From: an uncultured Planctomycetaceae bacterium
GTDB taxonomy: Bacteria; Planctomycetota; Planctomycetia; Gemmatales; Gemmataceae
Length of the DNA stretch: 42,542 nucleotides
NCBI GenBank assembly: GCA_903960945.1
Contig: CAJCCR010000068.1
Span: 1-42,542, forward strand
Reading direction: 5' to 3'
The notes under the pieces are model-generated. The model made no database searches and had not been told where the DNA came from. It saw nothing but the letters and a program-made list of their open reading frames with translations. A program made the position numbers and the translations under genes. This document shows positions 34,654-42,542 of the stretch, piece by piece. Position 1 is the first letter of the stretch; each line of letters opens with the position of its first letter.

Positions 34654-35847
34654 TTGGACACCATAAATCCAAAACTACCTGTTATCAAACTAAAAATCGT
34701 AAGGAACTCAAATCATCCCTGGATATTCCAGAAAATGATTGAAAAACCAGATCAAAAGATTCCCAACGGCTGCATTGTTGACATCGAAGACCGCGGAGGA
34801 GCATGGGCTGGCCGTGGTATTTTTAATGGCCACTCCAGAATTTCTCTTCGCATTTTAACAACCAATCAAGACGAACCGATTGACGAAGCTTTCTTTGATA
34901 AAAAAATAGGATTGGCCGTTGGGCTCCGTAAGGAAACCCTAAATCTAGAAGCTTCAACCAATGCATACCGCCTTATTCATGGCGAAGGGGATGGCCTTAG
35001 CGGACTCATCATTGATAAATTTGGGAAAACAATCGTCATCGAATTTTTTTCTTCGGGCATGTACCGTCTTAAAGACACAATCCAAACGATTCTTCTAAAA
35101 CATTATCCAGAACATCAAATTACTTGGTTCGCTGAAAGTCATGTTCAAAAACAAGAGTCATTTAATTGCAAAGAACCAGGCTACGATATAAACCCTGAAA
35201 TCATTAATGAAAATGGATTAAGCTTTAAGGTGACCCCTGGCACTGGCCACAAAACCGGTTTTTTTGCAGATCAACGCGAAAACCGATTACTTCTTAGCAC
35301 CTTCTGCAAGGATAAAAAAGTCTTGGACCTTTGCTGTAATTCCGGAGGTTTTTCCGTTTATGCAAAAGCCCTGGGTAAAGCTGAAGATGTAACCGCAATT
35401 GATCTCGACGAAGAAGTCCTTGCGCTTGCCAGACATAATGCCAGCCTAAATAAAGTAAGAATTAAATGTGTCCAATCAGACATTTTCCCTTGGTTGCGAG
35501 ATTGCATAGCTAAAGGGGAAAAATTTGATGTCGTCATTTTAGATCCATCTAAGCTAACCCGTGATCGCGATGAAATTGAAACTGCGCTTAGAAAATATAC
35601 AGATATGAACCGACTTGCTATGCAGGTGGTCAGTGATGGTGGCATTTTACTCACTTGTTCTTGCACTGGTTTGGTTTCAGAATTTGATTTTTTTGATTCA
35701 GTGCGAAAAGCAGCTTGGCAAGCTGGTAAGACCGCTCAAATTTTAAAGTTAACCGGAGCCGGCCCTGATCATCCGTTTATGGCCCACGCGGGCGAAGGGC
35801 GTTATTTGAAAGCTATTTTTGCCAGAATTCATCATGGTACTACATAA
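34654..35847 (+). CDS. RlmI-like class I SAM-dependent rRNA (cytosine-C5) methyltransferase
   Basis: 397 residues from the TTG at 34654, with AAAGGA about ten bases before; an in-frame TTG at 34615 would add 13 residues. The N-terminal part (about 12-85) is PUA-like (VKLKIVRNSNHPWIF, GCIVDIEDRGG), then a linker and a Rossmann methyltransferase with FFADQRENR, LDLCCNSGGFSVYA (motif I), DVVILDPSKLTRD (motif IV, with Ser where the family has Pro) and a catalytic Cys in LLTCSCTGLV. Matches RlmI, which makes m5C1962 in 23S rRNA, but the exact base is inferred. It is followed by an intrinsic terminator that belongs to the minus strand. Confidence 0.87.
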   Translation: MDTINPKLPVIKLKIVRNSNHPWIFQKMIEKPDQKIPNGCIVDIEDRGGAWAGRGIFNGHSRISLRILTTNQDEPIDEAFFDKKIGLAVGLRKETLNLEASTNAYRLIHGEGDGLSGLIIDKFGKTIVIEFFSSGMYRLKDTIQTILLKHYPEHQITWFAESHVQKQESFNCKEPGYDINPEIINENGLSFKVTPGTGHKTGFFADQRENRLLLSTFCKDKKVLDLCCNSGGFSVYAKALGKAEDVTAIDLDEEVLALARHNASLNKVRIKCVQSDIFPWLRDCIAKGEKFDVVILDPSKLTRDRDEIETALRKYTDMNRLAMQVVSDGGILLTCSCTGLVSEFDFFDSVRKAAWQAGKTAQILKLTGAGPDHPFMAHAGEGRYLKAIFARIHHGTT

Positions 35848-35878
35848 AAAAAGCGCCTCAGCTTTAACTGAAGCGCTT
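35846..35878 (-). terminator. Intrinsic terminator of the DUF1501 gene
   Basis: AAGCGCcTCAG (35851-35861) pairs with CTGAaGCGCTT (35868-35878) around a six-base loop. The single mismatch (C35857 with A35872) becomes a G-U wobble in minus-strand RNA, and the T-run (A7 at 35846-35852 on the plus strand) follows the stem only in the minus direction. It lies 24 bases beyond the DUF1501 stop. Confidence 0.85.
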
Positions 35879-35902
35879 AGAATTACTTATCAGCTAATTA
35901 CT

Positions 35903-37174
35903 TTAAAGCAATTCTGTAACAGGTTCACGATCATCCAGAATATACATCGGACGGCCAAAGTTATCTGGGAAGGTCGCTGAAGAATCGATACCCATTGCAG
36001 AGTAAATGGTGCTTAACAATTGAGGCACCTTATACTTGCGGTCAATAGGATATTCCCCGCGGGCATTAGTTGCACCAATGGCTTGCCCCATTTTCAAACC
36101 GCCACCTGCAACAAGGGCGCTCATAGCTGCTGACCAATGGTCACGGCCACCACCATCTTGCATATTGATTTTTGGTGTTCTACCAAACTCGCCCCAAACC
36201 ACCGTAACAACCTCGTCACTCATGCCTCGATCGTGAAGATCTTGAATGAGGCTCGAAATACCCCGATCCAGCATTGGAAGCTGTGTTTTCAAGGTTTTAA
36301 AGTTGCCGGAATGGGTATCCCAACCACCATAAGAAAGAGTTACACAGCCAACACCAGCTTCGATAAGCCTTCTGGCCGTAAGGAATTGTTCAACTCCTTT
36401 ATAACGATCACGAACTTTCGGTTCTTCCCTCGAAAGATCAAGGGCTTTGCGAACGGTACCTGATGCAACCATTTCAAAGGCTCGCGTGGCAAAAGAATCC
36501 ATTCCCTTCATGGTGCCAGATGCATCAATTTCACGGCGAACATTATCAAAGTTTTTGAGTAGCGATTTTCTATCATCATAACGGTCGTTTTCAACACCGC
36601 TAGGAAGGCGTAAGTTTTGCAAACCAGGACCGTCTGGAGTAAATGGACGATGAGCAATACCAAGATAACCAGGTTCGGTACCTTTCGTCATGCCCCTCAA
36701 GCTTACAAAAGGTGGGATATCTGACTGATTAGAGTGGAGCTTGGAAATAACCGACCCGAAAGATGGGTGATGAACAACCCTATTTATATTTTCACTATAA
36801 CCAGTCATCACTTGGGAATCGGAATGTTCATCAACAGAAACGAGACTTCGTACAACGGCAAGTTTGTCAAACATTTTAGCTTGGTTAGGAAAATGCTCGG
36901 AGATCTGAATCCCAGGAACATTGGTTGAAATTGGTTTGAATTCACCACGAAATTCGGAAGGGGCATTTGGCTTTAGGTCATACATATCCATGTGGGAAGG
37001 ACCACCCGGAAGATAAATCATAATTGCAGACTTAGCCGTACCAACTTTACCTGCTTCTTTAGCTCGAAGCATATCAGTAAGAGAGAGGGAGGAACCGAAA
37101 GCGCCAATTTTAAGAAAATTTCGGCGATTAATACCATCGCAAAATCTATTGGATCCACCAGAAAAAGATAGCAT
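35903..37174 (-). CDS. DUF1501 family protein with Tat signal
   Basis: 423-residue exported protein. The N-terminal RRNFLKIGAFGSSLSL (about residues 18-33) is a twin-arginine signal. The body has the family landmarks YLPGGPSHMDMYDLKP (metal-binding-like Asp/His), VRSLVSVDEHSDSQVMTGY, VVWGEFGRTPKINMQDGGGRDHW and a C-terminal YILDDREPVTELL. DUF1501 resembles the alkaline phosphatase/sulfatase superfamily and is expanded in planctomycetes, often next to DUF1549/DUF1553 or PSD1 cytochrome proteins. No such partner is next to it here. TGGAG lies seven bases before the ATG at 37174; a promoter candidate is at 37226-37254. Confidence 0.95.
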   Translation of the reverse strand: MLSFSGGSNRFCDGINRRNFLKIGAFGSSLSLTDMLRAKEAGKVGTAKSAIMIYLPGGPSHMDMYDLKPNAPSEFRGEFKPISTNVPGIQISEHFPNQAKMFDKLAVVRSLVSVDEHSDSQVMTGYSENINRVVHHPSFGSVISKLHSNQSDIPPFVSLRGMTKGTEPGYLGIAHRPFTPDGPGLQNLRLPSGVENDRYDDRKSLLKNFDNVRREIDASGTMKGMDSFATRAFEMVASGTVRKALDLSREEPKVRDRYKGVEQFLTARRLIEAGVGCVTLSYGGWDTHSGNFKTLKTQLPMLDRGISSLIQDLHDRGMSDEVVTVVWGEFGRTPKINMQDGGGRDHWSAAMSALVAGGGLKMGQAIGATNARGEYPIDRKYKVPQLLSTIYSAMGIDSSATFPDNFGRPMYILDDREPVTELL

Positions 37175-37552
37175 GTGAAGACTCCATTAAAGGTGAGACA
37201 CGCTTAAACAAAGGCAGGTGATTGAAAAATAACCCAACATAACCAATAGGTCAACTGTTTTTATTGATAAAACCAAAACAATTCGAATAAAAACCCAAAA
37301 ATTAGGTCAAAATATAACAAATGGTACTACAACTACTTTTATTCCGTGTGTTACGCCGTTATACCACTTAATAACCAAGTCGTTTCCCTATTTAGCTAAG
37401 AACTAAAACTCCTTCAGGAACGCAATTTAAGACCTAATAATCCTTAATTTTCAGCAATCAACATTTACAGGTCCCAAATCAGATCGCCCCTTGTTTAAAT
37501 CCAATAGAATAAAATTACTTTTATTAAGGGACGATATAGCGCAGAAAACTCT
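37175..37552. other. Divergent intergenic region between DUF1501 and mfnF-like genes
   Basis: 378 AT-rich bases. It holds the candidate DUF1501 promoter (37226-37254). For the plus-strand mfnF-like gene, TAAAAT at 37510-37515 could be a -10, but no -35 is at proper distance. An open frame on the minus strand (37495-37995) runs antisense to mfnF and has no family features. No structured RNA was recognised. Confidence 0.4.
37226..37254 (-). promoter_or_regulatory. Candidate sigma-70 promoter of the DUF1501 gene
   Basis: On the minus strand TTGACC (37249-37254) and TATTTT (37226-37231) are 17 bases apart. A start site near 37219 would leave a leader of about 45 bases with a good ribosome site. 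Match by eye. Confidence 0.45.
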
Positions 37553-38554
37553 ATGGTAATAAAAACATCAATAATCGCTGGCATCGACATAGGTGGGGCA
37601 AATATTAAATATTGCCAATCTGATGGGTACACCCTAAACACCATATTTCCACTATGGAAAAAAAAGAACGCCTTACCTACGATTCTTGAAAAAATCATAC
37701 CTGCAAAAAAAATTAAAACACTCGCAATCACCATGACTGGAGAACTATGCGACTGCTTTAAAACAAAAACTGAAGGCGTGAGATACATCTTAAGTTCCAT
37801 TCCTAAGAAACAATTCACCCCCTTTGTTTGGACTACAACCCAAAATTTCATTCCTCTGGACAACGCAATCCAAAACCCAACAATTTGTGCTGCTTCAAAC
37901 TGGTTAGGCTTGGCAAGCTTTATTGCAAAACAACATCCTGAAAACTTTGGGCTATCAATCGATATCGGCTCAACCACCACAGACATCACATCCATCGATC
38001 AAGGAATCCCAAGTCCAAGTGGTATCACCGACACCCAACGTTTAAATTATGGCGAACTTATTTACACCGGCATGAAACGAACCCCAATGGCATCATTATT
38101 AGGAAGCAAATACGCGCAAGAATTTTTTGCAACTATTGCGGACGCCCACCTCCTCCTAAACAATTTAAAAGAAGATGAAGAAGACACTGAAACCGCAGAT
38201 GGAAGATCATTTACAAAAACAAACTCGGCTAGGCGAATTGCCAAAATGCTTTGTGCAGATCAAAATGAAGTCCCAATGTCTAGAGTTATAAAAACAAGCG
38301 AACTTGCTATAAAAACACAAATCAAATGGATCACGATTGCCCTGAAAAAACATCTCCAAAGAAAAGATAAAGAACCAAAATGGATCAGCATATCAGGATC
38401 GGGGGAAGCATTGGGAAAAATGATAGTAGAATCATTTAAATGGAAAACAAAGCCTAAGATTCAGTCATTTTCTAACGCATTCGGAATTGAAAATTCAAGT
38501 GCGGCATGCGCCTATAGCATTATGAAATTAGCTGGTAATTACCATGAACTGTAA
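37553..38554 (+). CDS. Hydantoinase/oxoprolinase-fold protein, MfnF-like (methanofuran biosynthesis)
   Basis: 333 residues of the actin-like ATPase fold used by hydantoinase A/oxoprolinase. Seen: AGIDIGGANIKYC (phosphate 1), FGLSIDIGSTTTDITSI (phosphate 2), LNYGELIYTGMKRTP, and SISGSGEALG (adenosine loop). This domain order and size match MfnF, which joins the aminomethylfuran phosphate unit to gamma-glutamyltyramine in methanofuran synthesis in archaea, and its homologues in H4MPT-containing bacteria. The assignment depends on the next two genes, an amino-acid-kinase-fold protein and MfnB. It starts with ATG at 37553 and ends inside the next gene (11-base overlap). Confidence 0.7.
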   Translation: MVIKTSIIAGIDIGGANIKYCQSDGYTLNTIFPLWKKKNALPTILEKIIPAKKIKTLAITMTGELCDCFKTKTEGVRYILSSIPKKQFTPFVWTTTQNFIPLDNAIQNPTICAASNWLGLASFIAKQHPENFGLSIDIGSTTTDITSIDQGIPSPSGITDTQRLNYGELIYTGMKRTPMASLLGSKYAQEFFATIADAHLLLNNLKEDEEDTETADGRSFTKTNSARRIAKMLCADQNEVPMSRVIKTSELAIKTQIKWITIALKKHLQRKDKEPKWISISGSGEALGKMIVESFKWKTKPKIQSFSNAFGIENSSAACAYSIMKLAGNYHEL

Positions 38555-39143
38555 TGTCATTAAGGTTGGAGGAAGCCTTCTTGACACAAACGACTTACCC
38601 CAAAAACTCGACCAATTTCTAAAAAAATTGCAACCCGCCTGCACAGTAGTGGTAGTTGGCGGCGGAAAAGCGGTGAGGAAAATAGAATTAAATAATGCAA
38701 ACAAAAACCCTTTCCTTGAACACTGGGAATCATTGGCAATAATGACTGAAAATGCCATTGCGTTAATGTCTCATTTCCAAGGCGCCACAATGGCAATCAC
38801 ACCATTTAAAAAAGACTTGGGTTTGTTTTTTTTAGATGCACATCAATATTGCAAAAGGGACCAAAAGATTAATGGTGAACCTTATTTGCCACAAACTAGG
38901 GATGTGCGCTCTGATACTGTTGCACTTCGATTCGCACAAGACTTCGATTTCAGTGAATTATATTTGTTGAAGTCAGTTAACTTCCCAGCATCAAAAAACT
39001 GGGAAGATGCGTGCAACCAAAATTATGTCGATCCTTTTTTCTACAAGCTATTCAATAACAAAAAAAATAACCCCACCATATATACAATTAATTTAAAATC
39101 ATCACAAACTCTTCAGCCTTTTTACTGCGGCAATAAGATCTGA
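38544..39143 (+). CDS. Amino acid kinase-fold protein, MfnE-like
   Basis: 199 residues of the amino acid kinase fold. Seen: VIKVGGSLLD (ATP phosphate loop), VVVVGGGKAVRKI, and a C-terminal RDVRSDTVALRFAQ...LYLLKSV (substrate/ATP binding). MfnE phosphorylates the aminomethylfuran phosphate to the diphosphate that MfnF uses, and is of this fold; uridylate or acetylglutamate kinases are of the same fold but larger and differ in context. It overlaps the mfnF-like gene by 11 bases and its end overlaps the convergent mfnB-like gene by 42 bases. The last 20 residues (from about 180) are low in conserved features. Confidence 0.68.
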   Translation: MNCNVIKVGGSLLDTNDLPQKLDQFLKKLQPACTVVVVGGGKAVRKIELNNANKNPFLEHWESLAIMTENAIALMSHFQGATMAITPFKKDLGLFFLDAHQYCKRDQKINGEPYLPQTRDVRSDTVALRFAQDFDFSELYLLKSVNFPASKNWEDACNQNYVDPFFYKLFNNKKNNPTIYTINLKSSQTLQPFYCGNKI

Positions 39144-39815
39144 AGTTAAATCAAAATCAACTGTTTTATTTCGAGAGCGCTCTTTACAAACTGCACCGCG
39201 AAACCCAAACCATGCAGGCTTGACTCCCTCCCGAATAAGCCACGTTATTCTTTCAAGATTCAATGACCCTGCAAGAGCAAATTTAACATTACGAGCATGA
39301 CACTTATTTTGTATTTGCAAAAGTTCATCGACTGTAATCCAGTCAAGTACCGAAGAACCATCTTTAGCCCAAGTATCGATCATAATCGCAAAAAAAGAAT
39401 GCTCAAATAAAAGTTCTAAAAGAGCGAATGGCTTGCTTGAATTAGCTTTTAAATAATCGCCGTATAGTACAGGAACTACAAAAGCAGATTTATTTAATAA
39501 AAGGGCCTGCTCTTTGAGTGAAAGCAAATTATCTACCCAGTGACCTGTACTTTTGCAATTCGAAAGCCCAAACTTATAAAAAGAAATACCACTAGGGAGA
39601 AAATCTGATCCTTTGGGTACATCGCACAACTCCCCACAAGCCATGCTAAGGGGCAGATTAGAAGGCAGAGCATTTTGGATTAATGAAACAACTGATAAAT
39701 CAACCATACCCATAGCAGCTTTTTCAGGCTCTTTTAAATCGATAAGGTCAACTCCAGCCCTTAAAGCTATTTTTGCTTCTTCAACATTTCGAACACTAAC
39801 TAACACACTAACCAA
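39102..39815 (-). CDS. mfnB: (5-formylfuran-3-yl)methyl phosphate synthase MfnB (DUF556)
   Basis: 237-residue TIM-barrel enzyme that condenses two glyceraldehyde-3-phosphate molecules to the furan unit of methanofuran. Seen: VSVRNVEEAKIALRAGVD, then IDLKEPEKAAMG with K28, the conserved catalytic lysine, ALAGSLNLERI and FRGAVCKERSRNKTVD, which match the family from start to end. Length fits archaeal MfnB (about 235). It starts with TTG at 39815 (AGGTGA four bases upstream); a GTG at 39806 is an alternative. It is convergent with the mfnE-like gene, with coding overlap. With the two plus-strand genes it forms most of the furan branch of the pathway. Confidence 0.9.
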   Translation of the reverse strand: MVSVLVSVRNVEEAKIALRAGVDLIDLKEPEKAAMGMVDLSVVSLIQNALPSNLPLSMACGELCDVPKGSDFLPSGISFYKFGLSNCKSTGHWVDNLLSLKEQALLLNKSAFVVPVLYGDYLKANSSKPFALLELLFEHSFFAIMIDTWAKDGSSVLDWITVDELLQIQNKCHARNVKFALAGSLNLERITWLIREGVKPAWFGFRGAVCKERSRNKTVDFDLTSDLIAAVKRLKSL

Positions 39816-39861
39816 AGTTCACCTCACAATTATTAAGCAGTTCTCACAAGAAACAACATAA

Positions 39862-39887
39862 AATGATCATGTTATATCTAGATCATT
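39862..39887. repeat. Short inverted repeat upstream of the kinase/tubulin-like gene
   Basis: AATGATC (39862-39868) and GATCATT (39881-39887), perfect, 12 bases apart, in the AT-rich gap between the divergent mfnB and kinase genes. It is short enough to occur by chance in such sequence, so an operator role is only a possibility. Confidence 0.3.
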
Positions 39888-39978
39888 ATTTTTATCATTT
39901 CGGCAATGAACAATGTTAAAGTAATATTAGTAATTAAATATTGCCAAACATTTATTGAAGTTAAACATTGCATCCACC

Positions 39979-42542
39979 ATGATAAAAATTTACCCGAATT
40001 ACGAACCACTTCCAGGTTATCGAGTCCTTGAGAAAATAGGCAGTGGTGGATTTGGCGAAGTCTGGAAATGCATGGCTCCGGGAGGGATTCTTAAAGCCAT
40101 TAAATTTGTATCAGGAAAACTTGGAGCAAAATCAGACATACGGGCAGAACAAGAATGGCGCGCAATTGACCGTATTAAAATTATAAGACATCCTTTCATT
40201 CTTACGATGGAACGAATTGATATTATCGAAAACTGCCTAGTTATTGTTATGGAACTTGCAGATAAAAACCTTTGGGACCGATATCAGGAATGCAAACAAA
40301 AAATATTACAGGGAATACCAAAAAACGAGGTATTACATTACCTTGCAGAATCTGCGGAAGCACTTGATGTAATCAATTCACAGTATCAGCTACAGCATTT
40401 AGACATTAAGCCACAAAACCTATTTTTGGTTCATAATCATTTAAAAATTGGAGATTTTGGTCTAGTACACGATCTTACAATTGCAGACCAAGAATTTGAA
40501 GGCGGAATTACACCAATTTATTCCGCACCCGAACTCATAGAGGGCCGACCAAGCAGATTCAGTGACCAATATAGCCTAGCTATAGTTTACCAAGAAATGA
40601 CAACTGGGAAAAAACCCTTTGAATCGGATAATTTACGAAATATTATTAAATCACATTTAAATGATGCCCCAAATCTTTCTTCACTTGAGGAGAGTGAAAA
40701 ACCTATCATAGCCCGCGCTCTTTCAAAAAAACCCGAAGATCGTTTTAAAACTTGCACAGAATTTGTAAACGCTTTAAAAGCTATACATTTACCTTTTGGT
40801 TTTCAAATAACGAATCAACCTTTAATTCTAGAAGATCAATCTATTGCTCCTGAGTCAAAAACTAATGAACAACGATTCAAAAACATTGACCTAAATAAAA
40901 CATTATCTTTCAAAAAATCAAATGATGAACAAAATCCATTACCCCAATTAAATGAACGAGAAGATTCAAATCAAAGCAAAGATCTTAATCTAAACCAGGA
41001 AAATCGAATAGGTTCATTAATAATTGGCCTAGGAAGAACGGGAATTGGGGGAGCCGCATTTTTCGATAACGCACTTAATAACTACTCAAAATCAACTGGA
41101 CTAACTCTACCTATTGAAATACTTGGCATTGATATCGACAATCAGGGTCTAACCACGGAAAAAGATAACGATCAACTTAAATTGCCTTTTGAAAAAGCAG
41201 TGGTTTTCAAACTTAACAGACCTAACTATTACTTAGGCAACAAAGAAAAATCTGAAAAACTAGCACAATGGCTTCCTCTAAGTAAGCTGTATCAAATTCC
41301 AAAAAACCTTAGCACAGAAGGAAATAGAACATTAGGAAAACTCGCAATATTTGATGCGGGAGAAAAGTTAAATGACGAACTAAAAAAACTTTTGAACAAA
41401 ATCAATCAATCCGCATACTCGAACACCATGCCGGGTATAATTAGCCCTAATATTTGGATTTTAACGCATGCTGGAGGTGGCGCCGTTGGTTCACTTCTAG
41501 ATGTTTGCAAATCAGTTATCGAATCATGCCTTCAACTAAACTTGAAGCCACCTACATTCAATCTAATTTTGGCATTGCCTGCAAAAGAAAATTGCAGCGT
41601 GCAAATAGCAACAAATACAACCATCACAATGGAAGAATTAGAAAAAATAGAAATAGCAGATCTAACACAAAAAACAATCTTGCTAGAAACATCAACCGAT
41701 GAAAATGCGGTTCATTTTAAATTAATGCAAGATATGGGAACCATAGTTTATGCAAATCAATTAAAAATTTACAACCAAGGTTCGGAAATCAACAAAAATT
41801 ATAAACCCGAATATTCGTCAAAAAGATCTTACAAATCTGCTGGGGCGCAGTTAGATTTACTATCAAACGAATTAAATCAACAAGCAATAATTAACAAAAC
41901 CTCTTTGGAATTAATCCGATCATGGGTACAAGAAAAACCTGCTTATCACCACGAAATCAGCACCTGGCTTGACCAAGAATTAATAAGAAACAATATTACA
42001 TTTGAAAATCTAACATCAAGTCTTACAGAGCACCTTGAATTCAAATTAGGTGATGCAATCAGTTCATTCATACTAAAAGATCTAATTGATCCATTGTTCA
42101 AATTAGAATCCAAATTAGGAACCCAGGAAATATCCAGTGAAACGATTACAAAAACGAGCTTGAATATTCTTAAAAATTCGGAACAAAATTTAGGACTCGA
42201 ATGGTATACAAGTGAAAATTTAACTGATAAAGGAACTTTCTACAAAATAATGATGCAAAAAATCAACGATCTAACTGAAATTTTTGGTTCGGTGATTGAT
42301 TCTTGGATAGTTCAATGGATTGAAAAACCGGGATATCGTTTTGCCGCTGCAGAAATCCTTCTAACGACCATCAAGAAAAAAACAGAAGAACTTCGAATTC
42401 AAACAATTTCAAACCGAGAAAAACACCATTCAAGTTTAAAGGTTGATTTACTTAGATTTAATAATGCAATCCAACAACCTGCCGGAATAAAGGGTGGATA
42501 TAACCAATCAATCCAGAAAATCATCGGCCAATTAAAATCACT
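39979..42542 (+). CDS. Ser/Thr protein kinase fused to a tubulin/FtsZ-like domain (runs off right edge)
   Basis: At least 854 residues from the ATG at 39979 with no stop before the window ends. Residues about 14-270 are a Ser/Thr kinase: glycine loop GSGGFGEVW (21-29), Lys42 in AIKF, Glu59, catalytic loop HLDIKPQNL (140-148; Leu in place of the usual Arg of HRD), DFG at 159-161 and APE at 183-185. A charged linker (about 275-340) follows. From 345, GSLIIGLGRTGIGGAAF begins a second fold that looks tubulin-like: a nucleotide-binding-type Gly motif, IEILGIDID, and THAGGGAVGSLLD (496-508), which resembles the GGGTGSG signature of tubulin/FtsZ proteins. No membrane helix is evident. It should phosphorylate unknown targets and may polymerise or bind GTP. 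Confidence 0.8.
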   Translation, partial: MIKIYPNYEPLPGYRVLEKIGSGGFGEVWKCMAPGGILKAIKFVSGKLGAKSDIRAEQEWRAIDRIKIIRHPFILTMERIDIIENCLVIVMELADKNLWDRYQECKQKILQGIPKNEVLHYLAESAEALDVINSQYQLQHLDIKPQNLFLVHNHLKIGDFGLVHDLTIADQEFEGGITPIYSAPELIEGRPSRFSDQYSLAIVYQEMTTGKKPFESDNLRNIIKSHLNDAPNLSSLEESEKPIIARALSKKPEDRFKTCTEFVNALKAIHLPFGFQITNQPLILEDQSIAPESKTNEQRFKNIDLNKTLSFKKSNDEQNPLPQLNEREDSNQSKDLNLNQENRIGSLIIGLGRTGIGGAAFFDNALNNYSKSTGLTLPIEILGIDIDNQGLTTEKDNDQLKLPFEKAVVFKLNRPNYYLGNKEKSEKLAQWLPLSKLYQIPKNLSTEGNRTLGKLAIFDAGEKLNDELKKLLNKINQSAYSNTMPGIISPNIWILTHAGGGAVGSLLDVCKSVIESCLQLNLKPPTFNLILALPAKENCSVQIATNTTITMEELEKIEIADLTQKTILLETSTDENAVHFKLMQDMGTIVYANQLKIYNQGSEINKNYKPEYSSKRSYKSAGAQLDLLSNELNQQAIINKTSLELIRSWVQEKPAYHHEISTWLDQELIRNNITFENLTSSLTEHLEFKLGDAISSFILKDLIDPLFKLESKLGTQEISSETITKTSLNILKNSEQNLGLEWYTSENLTDKGTFYKIMMQKINDLTEIFGSVIDSWIVQWIEKPGYRFAAAEILLTTIKKKTEELRIQTISNREKHHSSLKVDLLRFNNAIQQPAGIKGGYNQSIQKIIGQLKS

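Noticed and set aside
37495-37995. 166-codon minus-strand open frame antisense to the mfnF-like gene
   Set aside because: It lies opposite a gene with clear conserved motifs, and its translation has no recognisable domain or signal.
41454-41702. 82-codon plus-strand open frame inside the kinase/tubulin-like gene
   Set aside because: It is in a different frame from the continuous 854-codon fusion and overlaps its signature segment.

Overview
The window reads as a piece of a planctomycete chromosome. The evidence is a DUF1501 twin-arginine protein, a BBP7-type outer membrane protein, a Tat-exported Gfo/Idh/MocA oxidoreductase, bacterial genes for tetrahydromethanopterin (H4MPT)/methanofuran C1 chemistry, a hopanoid operon and a Ser/Thr kinase fused to a tubulin-like domain. 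The DNA is visibly AT-rich (about 40% GC by eye). Assignment to a low-GC Gemmatales-like or other planctomycete lineage is inference. I see no IS element, integrase, phage gene, CRISPR array, tRNA or rRNA.

Layout. 1-3.1 kb: the 5' end of gltX, a MaoC-like hydratase, a class V aminotransferase (cysteine desulfurase-like) and a stand-alone E2-type acyltransferase, ended by a strong terminator. 3.2-4.2 kb: an RpoD-like sigma factor. 4.6-12.7 kb: one long minus-strand run that reads, in transcription order, Gfo/Idh/MocA oxidoreductase, ftr (fhcD), fhcC, hpnA, shc, hpnH, hpnG. It joins formyl transfer between methanofuran and H4MPT to hopanoid synthesis and side-chain addition. 12.9-17 kb: a methyltransferase, a DUF488 protein, an RlmL-like rRNA methyltransferase with a structured leader, a stand-alone LigD-type phosphoesterase and an FHA-GGDEF diguanylate cyclase. 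17-23.6 kb: a duplicated beta-sandwich exported protein, a copper-type P1B ATPase, an NrnA-like DHH phosphoesterase and a membrane protein with one heme-c motif. 23.6-25.1 kb: dnaJ-like, rnpA and yidD.

25.3-30.3 kb: a ketosynthase paired with a ketosynthase-like protein lacking the active-site Cys, a BBP7 protein, an anchored protein of unknown function and a cytidylate-kinase-like protein. 30.3-34.5 kb: a tightly overlapping operon of a STAS protein followed by two ABC ATPase/permease pairs. 34.6-37.2 kb: an RlmI-like methyltransferase and the DUF1501 protein. 37.5-39.8 kb: three genes matching the methanofuran pathway (mfnF-, mfnE- and mfnB-like), which should make the cofactor used by Ftr/Fhc 27 kb away. 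39.98 kb to the right edge: a large kinase/tubulin-like fusion that runs off the window. That fusion is the most unusual protein here.
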